Origin: Gluconacetobacter diazotrophicus PA1 5
GTDB lineage: Bacteria; Pseudomonadota; Alphaproteobacteria; Acetobacterales; Acetobacteraceae
Reading direction: 5' to 3'
Assembly (NCBI RefSeq): GCF_000067045.1
Contig: NC_010125.1
Coordinates: 3,574,001 to 3,638,000 of the forward strand
DNA length: 64,000 nt
Shown: piece by piece, positions 59,932 through 64,000 of the stretch
How the letters are laid out: the number at the start of each line of letters is the position of its first letter
How positions within the stretch are numbered: the stretch's first letter is position 1
The notes under the pieces: model-generated
The model's database searches: none
What the model saw: only the letters and a program-made list of their open reading frames with translations
What the model was told of the DNA's origin: nothing
Translations under genes and position numbers: made by a program

Positions 59932-60903
59932 TCAATCCGCCAGGGGAAAATGACAGGCGGCATCGCGCCCGTCGGACAACGGGCGCAGCACGGGGGGCTC
60001 CACGCGGCAACGGTCCCGCGCCACGGGGCAGCGGGTGTGGAACCGGCACCCCGGCGGGGGCGAGATCGGGCTGGGCACGTCGCCGCGCAACGGCGGCGCC
60101 GGTTCGCCCCCCCGCACCACCGGTTCGGGCACCGCCGCGACCAGGGCGGCGGTATAGCGGTGGGCCGGGCGGTGCAGCACGGTGTCGGCCGCGCCCAGTT
60201 CGACGATCGCCCCCAGATACATCACCGCGACCCGGGTCGAGATCTGCCGCACCACCGCCAGGTCGTGGGCGACGAAGACATAGGTCAGGCCCAGCCGGTC
60301 GCGCAGATCCATGAACAGGTTGACGATCTGCGCCTGGATCGACACGTCCAGCGCCGACACCGGCTCGTCCGCCACCACCAACCGGGGCGACAGCGCCAGC
60401 GCCCGGGCGATGTTGATCCGCTGCCGCTGCCCGCCGGAAAATTCGTGCGGGTAGCGCGCCAGCGCCGCCTGCGGCAGGCCGACCAGGTCCATCAGCTCCG
60501 CCAGCCGCGCCGCGATGTCCGCGTCCGTGCGCCGCCGCCCGTCCGCCGCGCGATGCACGCGCAGCGGCTCGGCGATCAGCTCGCCGATCCGCCGCCTGGG
60601 GTTCAGCGCGGCATAGGAATCCTGGAACACCATCTGCATGCCCTGCCGCAGCGGGCGCAGCCGCCGCTCCGACAGGGCGGTGATGTCGGTGCCGTCGAAG
60701 ACCACCCGCCCCGCGCCGGGCCGGACCAGCCGCAGCAGGCAACGCCCCAGGGTCGACTTGCCGCAGCCGGATTCGCCCACCACGCCCAGCACCTCGCCGG
60801 GCCAGACCTCCAGCGACACGCCATCCAGCGCGCGCAGCACCTGCCCCCGTCCCACGCGGTAGTCCATGCGCAGGCCATGGGCGGACATCAGCGGACCGGT
60901 CAT
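59932..60903 (-). CDS. oppF: Oligopeptide/dipeptide ABC transporter ATP-binding protein
   Basis: A 323-residue ATPase of the OppF/DppF group. Walker A is GESGCGKSTLGR, signature FSGGQRQRINIARAL, Walker B LVVADEPVSALD. The C-terminal oligopeptide-transport extension with the iron-sulphur-type cysteines (CRFHTRCPVARDRC) is present. The ATG overlaps the oppD stop by four bases. It is the last gene of the minus-strand opp operon. Confidence 0.93.
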   Translation of the reverse strand: MTGPLMSAHGLRMDYRVGRGQVLRALDGVSLEVWPGEVLGVVGESGCGKSTLGRCLLRLVRPGAGRVVFDGTDITALSERRLRPLRQGMQMVFQDSYAALNPRRRIGELIAEPLRVHRAADGRRRTDADIAARLAELMDLVGLPQAALARYPHEFSGGQRQRINIARALALSPRLVVADEPVSALDVSIQAQIVNLFMDLRDRLGLTYVFVAHDLAVVRQISTRVAVMYLGAIVELGAADTVLHRPAHRYTAALVAAVPEPVVRGGEPAPPLRGDVPSPISPPPGCRFHTRCPVARDRCRVEPPVLRPLSDGRDAACHFPLAD

Positions 60904-61925
60904 GCCCCGCCCCCCGCCACCGCACTGCCGCCGCGCGGCGGCAGCGGGCGCCCCTCGGCGGGCAGCACGCACGCGACCTCTCCCGCCCCGCCCGCCATCA
61001 GCGCGGGCCGCACGGCGCAGGCCGGATGGGCATGGGCGCAGCGTGGCGCGAAGGCGCAGCCCGCCGGCCGGTCCGCCGGCGCGGGCGGGCTGCCGGGAAT
61101 CGCGGGCAGCCGCGCCGGGCGGGGGCCATGCAGCGGCGGGATCGAATCCAGCAGGGCGGCGCTGTAGGGGTGGCCCGGTTGCACGAACAGCGCCGCCGTC
61201 GGCCCGTGTTCGGCCACCATGCCGGAATACAGCACCATCGTCCGGTCGCAGGTTTCCGCCACCACGCCCATGTCATGGGTGATCAGCAGCACCGACGATC
61301 CGAAATCCCGCCGCAGGCCGCGCAGCAGGTCCAGAATCTGCGCCTGCACCGTCACGTCCAGCGCGGTCGTCGGTTCGTCGGCGATCAGCAGCGACGGGTC
61401 GCACGACAGCGCCATCGCGATCATCGCCCGCTGGCGCAGCCCGCCCGAAAGCTGGTGCGGATACCGCCCGGCCACGCGCTCGGGGTCCGGCACGCCCATG
61501 TCGCCCAGCAGCCGCACAGTGCGGGCGCGGGCCTCGGCACGGCCGACACGCCGGTGGGCGCGGATCTGCTCGTCGATCTGCCAGCCGATCGTATAGACCG
61601 GGGTGAAGGCGGTCATCGGGTCCTGGAAGACCATCGCGATCTCGCGCCCGCGCAGGGCGCGGAACGCCCGCTGCGGCAATCCCGCCAGTTCGCGCCCCCG
61701 ATAGCGCACCGACCCGGCGATGCGCGCGCCCGGCACGTCGATCAGCCCCATGATCGCCAGCGCCGTCAGGCTCTTGCCCGACCCGGATTCACCCACGATC
61801 CCCATGATCTCGCGCGCCCCCAGCGCGAAGGTGACGGATTCGATCAGGTTCACCATCCGGCCGCCGACCGGCAGCGCGATCGTCAGGTCCCGCACCGCCA
61901 GCAGGGGCGTGGCGTCAGCGCCCAT
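60900..61925 (-). CDS. oppD: Oligopeptide/dipeptide ABC transporter ATP-binding protein
   Basis: A 341-residue ATPase of the OppD/DppD group. Walker A is GESGSGKSLTAL, with FQDPMTAFTPVYTIGWQI, signature LSGGLRQRAMIAMAL and Walker B LLIADEPTTALD. The C-terminal extension has the motif CAFAPRCAHAHPAC. It pairs with OppF to drive uptake. The start overlaps the end of the oppB gene by 11 bases. Confidence 0.93.
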   Translation of the reverse strand: MGADATPLLAVRDLTIALPVGGRMVNLIESVTFALGAREIMGIVGESGSGKSLTALAIMGLIDVPGARIAGSVRYRGRELAGLPQRAFRALRGREIAMVFQDPMTAFTPVYTIGWQIDEQIRAHRRVGRAEARARTVRLLGDMGVPDPERVAGRYPHQLSGGLRQRAMIAMALSCDPSLLIADEPTTALDVTVQAQILDLLRGLRRDFGSSVLLITHDMGVVAETCDRTMVLYSGMVAEHGPTAALFVQPGHPYSAALLDSIPPLHGPRPARLPAIPGSPPAPADRPAGCAFAPRCAHAHPACAVRPALMAGGAGEVACVLPAEGRPLPPRGGSAVAGGGA

Positions 61926-62895
61926 CGCGCAGCCTCGGGTCCAGCAGCAGGTACAGCAGGTCCACCACCGCATTGGCGATGACGACGAACACCGCCGAAT
62001 ACATCACCGTCGCCATGATCAGCGGCAGGTCCAGGTTGGCCAGCGCCTGATAGGTCAGCCGCCCCACCCCCTGCAGGCCGAACACCACTTCGGTCAGCAG
62101 CGCGCCGCCCCCCACCAGTTGCGCGAAATCCAGCCCGAACAGCGACACGAAGGTGATCATCGAGGTCCGCAGCCCATGGACCACCAGCACCCGCGCGGGC
62201 GACAGGCCCTTGGCCCGGGCGGTACGCATGAAATCCTCGCCCTGCACGGCGACGAGGTCGGCCCGCAGCACGCGGCTGTAGATGCCGATGAACAGCACCG
62301 CCAGCGTGAACCACGGCAGGACCAGCGCGCGGAACCAGCCGGCCGGGTCCTGGGTCAGCGGCACATAGCCCAGCCCCGGCACCCAGCGGAACAGCCACAG
62401 GTCGTGATAGCGGCTCTGCGTCACCAGGTTGACCACCTGGCCCAGCCAGAAGACCGGGATGGAAATCCCGACCAGCCCCAGCATCATCAGCAGCCGGTCC
62501 ACCCAGCCGCCGCGCAGCGCCGCCGCCAGCGTGCCCATGACCACCGACGCCACCACCCAGATCACCGCCGCGCCGGACACCAGCGACAGCGTCACGGGGG
62601 CGGCCTGCAGGATCTCGGGCACCACGCGCTCGCCCCGGTTGACGTAGGATGTCAGGTCGCGGGTGACGAACAGCTTGTCCATCATCCGCAGGTACTGCAC
62701 CGGCAGCGGCCGGTCGAACCCGTATTCCACCCGCACCCGCGCCACCGTCTCGGGCGAGGCATTGCGTCCGGCGATGCGCGCCGTGGGGTCGCTGCCCGGG
62801 GTGGCGAAGAACACCAGGAACACCAGCACCGAAATGCCCGCCAGCACGAACAGCATCTGCCCCAGGCGCTGCCCCGCGCGCCGCAGCGCCCTCAT
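61915..62895 (-). CDS. oppB: Peptide ABC transporter permease (OppB/DppB type)
   Basis: A 326-residue permease with six membrane segments. The N-terminal membrane helix (MLFVLAGISVLVFLVFFATPGSD) is typical; the EAA loop is represented by DFMRTARAKGLSPARVLVVHGLR. The family end segment VVDLLYLLLDPRLR is present. It overlaps the oppC stop by four bases. Confidence 0.94.
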   Translation of the reverse strand: MRALRRAGQRLGQMLFVLAGISVLVFLVFFATPGSDPTARIAGRNASPETVARVRVEYGFDRPLPVQYLRMMDKLFVTRDLTSYVNRGERVVPEILQAAPVTLSLVSGAAVIWVVASVVMGTLAAALRGGWVDRLLMMLGLVGISIPVFWLGQVVNLVTQSRYHDLWLFRWVPGLGYVPLTQDPAGWFRALVLPWFTLAVLFIGIYSRVLRADLVAVQGEDFMRTARAKGLSPARVLVVHGLRTSMITFVSLFGLDFAQLVGGGALLTEVVFGLQGVGRLTYQALANLDLPLIMATVMYSAVFVVIANAVVDLLYLLLDPRLRDGR

Positions 62896-63905
62896 GCCCG
62901 GCCCCCGGCATCACGTCCTTCGGCATCCCGCACGTCCAGCGCGTCGCGCAGCCCGTCGCCCAGGACGTTCAGCGCCAGCACCACGACCATGATCGCCAGC
63001 CCCGGGGCCACCGCCACCATCGGGCGGGTATAGATCAGGCCCTCACCATCCTGGATGATGGTACCCCACGACGCGGCGGGCGCCTGCACGCCGATCGACA
63101 GGAACGACAGCGCCGATTCTGCCATCAGCGACAGCGCCATCATCAGCGGTGCCAGCACCACCAGCGTATCCGTGACGTTGGGCAGGATGTCGCGCAGCAC
63201 GATGCGGTATCCCGGCACCCCCAGCCCCCGCGCGGCGGTGACGAATTCCGACCGCCGCAGCGCCATCACCCGCCCGCGCACCGGCCGCGCCGCATAGGGC
63301 ACGTAGACCAGCGCGATGATGCCGATCGGGATCAGCAGGTTGTCGCTGGCCAGGGTCACCGGCCCCAGCCGCAGCCCCTGGCTGACCGTGACGATGGAAA
63401 GCGAGATCGCGAACAGATAGACCGGCACCGCCCACATGATGTCCATGATCCGCGACAGCACGGCATCGACCACCCCGCCCATATAGCCCGAGACGATGCC
63501 GACGCCCCCCGCCAGCACGATGCACAGCAACGCGGCGCTGGCGCCGATCAGCAGCGAATTGCGCCCGCCGTACAGCAGCCGCGCCGCCACGTCGCGCCCC
63601 TGGCTGTCCGCCCCCAGCAGGTCGGCCGACGGGCGCCAGGTCGGGCCGATGGGCGACAGGCCCAGATGCAGCGGATTGTCGTCGGGCTGCATGATATCGA
63701 CCGCCCGCCCGTCCACCATCAGCGTGCCGGCCACGTTCGACGTGAACGGGTCGGTATGGGCCACGTCGCGCGCATAGACCGGCGCCAGCAGGCACGCCGC
63801 GGTGACGGCCAGCAGCACCGCCAGCGCCCCCATCGCGCCGCGGTTGCGCGCCAGCCGCCGCCCCGCCCGCTGCCACGGGCCCGTCCCGCTTCCGGTCCCG
63901 GTCAT
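62892..63905 (-). CDS. oppC: Peptide ABC transporter permease (OppC/DppC type)
   Basis: A 337-residue permease with six membrane segments. The N-terminal helix (GAMGALAVLLAVTAACLLAPV) is followed by LLGADSQGRDVAARLLYGGRNSLL, the usual LGTDxxGRDV region of the family, and the EAA motif in SEFVTAARGLGVPGYRIVLRDIL. An insertion of about 30 residues lies in the first periplasmic loop. ATG 63905 overlaps the stop of the binding-protein gene by four bases; GTG 63914 is an alternative start. Confidence 0.93.
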   Translation of the reverse strand: MTGTGSGTGPWQRAGRRLARNRGAMGALAVLLAVTAACLLAPVYARDVAHTDPFTSNVAGTLMVDGRAVDIMQPDDNPLHLGLSPIGPTWRPSADLLGADSQGRDVAARLLYGGRNSLLIGASAALLCIVLAGGVGIVSGYMGGVVDAVLSRIMDIMWAVPVYLFAISLSIVTVSQGLRLGPVTLASDNLLIPIGIIALVYVPYAARPVRGRVMALRRSEFVTAARGLGVPGYRIVLRDILPNVTDTLVVLAPLMMALSLMAESALSFLSIGVQAPAASWGTIIQDGEGLIYTRPMVAVAPGLAIMVVVLALNVLGDGLRDALDVRDAEGRDAGGRA

Positions 63906-64000
63906 TGCACCCACACCTGCGAGAAGATCATGTGATACAGGTTGGTGTAGAAATAATGGCCCAGCCGGCGTGACACGAAATCGATGTAATTGATGCGGAC
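63902..64000 (-). CDS. oppA: Peptide ABC transporter substrate-binding protein (3' end only)
   Basis: The last 32 codons of a gene that continues beyond the window. The peptide reads INYIDFVSRRLGHYFYTN near its start and ends in SQVWVQ. Position directly upstream of oppC with a four-base overlap, and the general appearance of the C-terminus, identify it as the operon's periplasmic binding protein. The assignment rests mainly on context. Confidence 0.7.
   Translation of the reverse strand, partial: VRINYIDFVSRRLGHYFYTNLYHMIFSQVWVQ

Overview
The window is 64 kb of very GC-rich bacterial chromosome with strongly G/C-ending codons. The gene content points to an alphaproteobacterium of the acetic acid bacteria (Acetobacteraceae): an OprB-type sugar porin, a BcsB-like exopolysaccharide subunit, IalB-family and AlgH-type genes. 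A cowN gene beside a CooA-like regulator with a sigma-54 promoter argues for a nitrogen fixer. Gluconacetobacter diazotrophicus or a close relative is the best guess; this is inferred from gene content, not from any database comparison.

Layout. 1-5.2 kb: the 3' part of clpA, then a small stress or redox group (DoxX, alpha/beta hydrolase, a dehydrogenase-like epimerase with a divergent LysR regulator). 5.2-6.0 kb: lower-GC DNA with no convincing gene. 6.0-10.5 kb: an SDR-ppk2-DUF3465 operon, algH, the CooA-like/cowN pair and a GNAT gene. 10.7-13.2 kb: ettA, a CAU tRNA and ppa. 13.2-24.8 kb (all minus): a possible secretion and glycosylation locus with a type I ABC transporter, HlyD adaptor, Sel1-repeat protein, a frameshifted TPR-GT2-GT4 protein, a ChW-like protein, a GT4 and a YnfA-type membrane protein. 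24.9-33.1 kb: a CobW-like fragment, metH, a HisE-like protein, cvpA-purF, an SDR lacking its catalytic residues, and ybaK. 33.3-41.1 kb: a giant autotransporter with near-identical tandem repeats, an IalB-family protein, a lipoprotein, an mgtC gene bracketed by inverted repeats, and lepB. 41.1-49.8 kb: DsbA-like protein, OprB porin, OmpH/Skp, an HTH membrane protein, xseA, purD, a DUF892 protein and small proline-rich proteins. 49.8-52.5 kb: zinc alcohol dehydrogenase, a frameshifted SDR and an exported peptide. 52.6-59.7 kb: a tight five-gene exopolysaccharide operon. 59.9-64 kb: an opp/dpp-type peptide ABC transporter, its binding protein cut by the window end.

How the parts work together. 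Two loci stand out. At 8.9-10.0 kb a probable haem-based CO sensor of the CooA type sits directly upstream of cowN, whose product protects nitrogenase from CO. A near-consensus sigma-54 promoter precedes the sensor and a TGT-N10-ACA (NifA-type) site lies between the two genes, so CO sensing appears wired into nif-type control. At 52.6-59.7 kb a BcsB-like periplasmic subunit, an outer-membrane barrel, a processive GT2 with an N-terminal MshEN/GspE-N-type domain (often a c-di-GMP receptor), a polytopic membrane protein and a GH113-like hydrolase overlap or nearly abut. Together they look like a complete c-di-GMP-responsive polysaccharide synthesis and export machine that is not the standard bcs cellulose operon.

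Three genes show reading-frame breaks (the TPR-GT protein, with three shifts, and one SDR) or missing active-site residues (the SDR after purF). No CRISPR array, rRNA, complete insertion sequence or prophage was seen.
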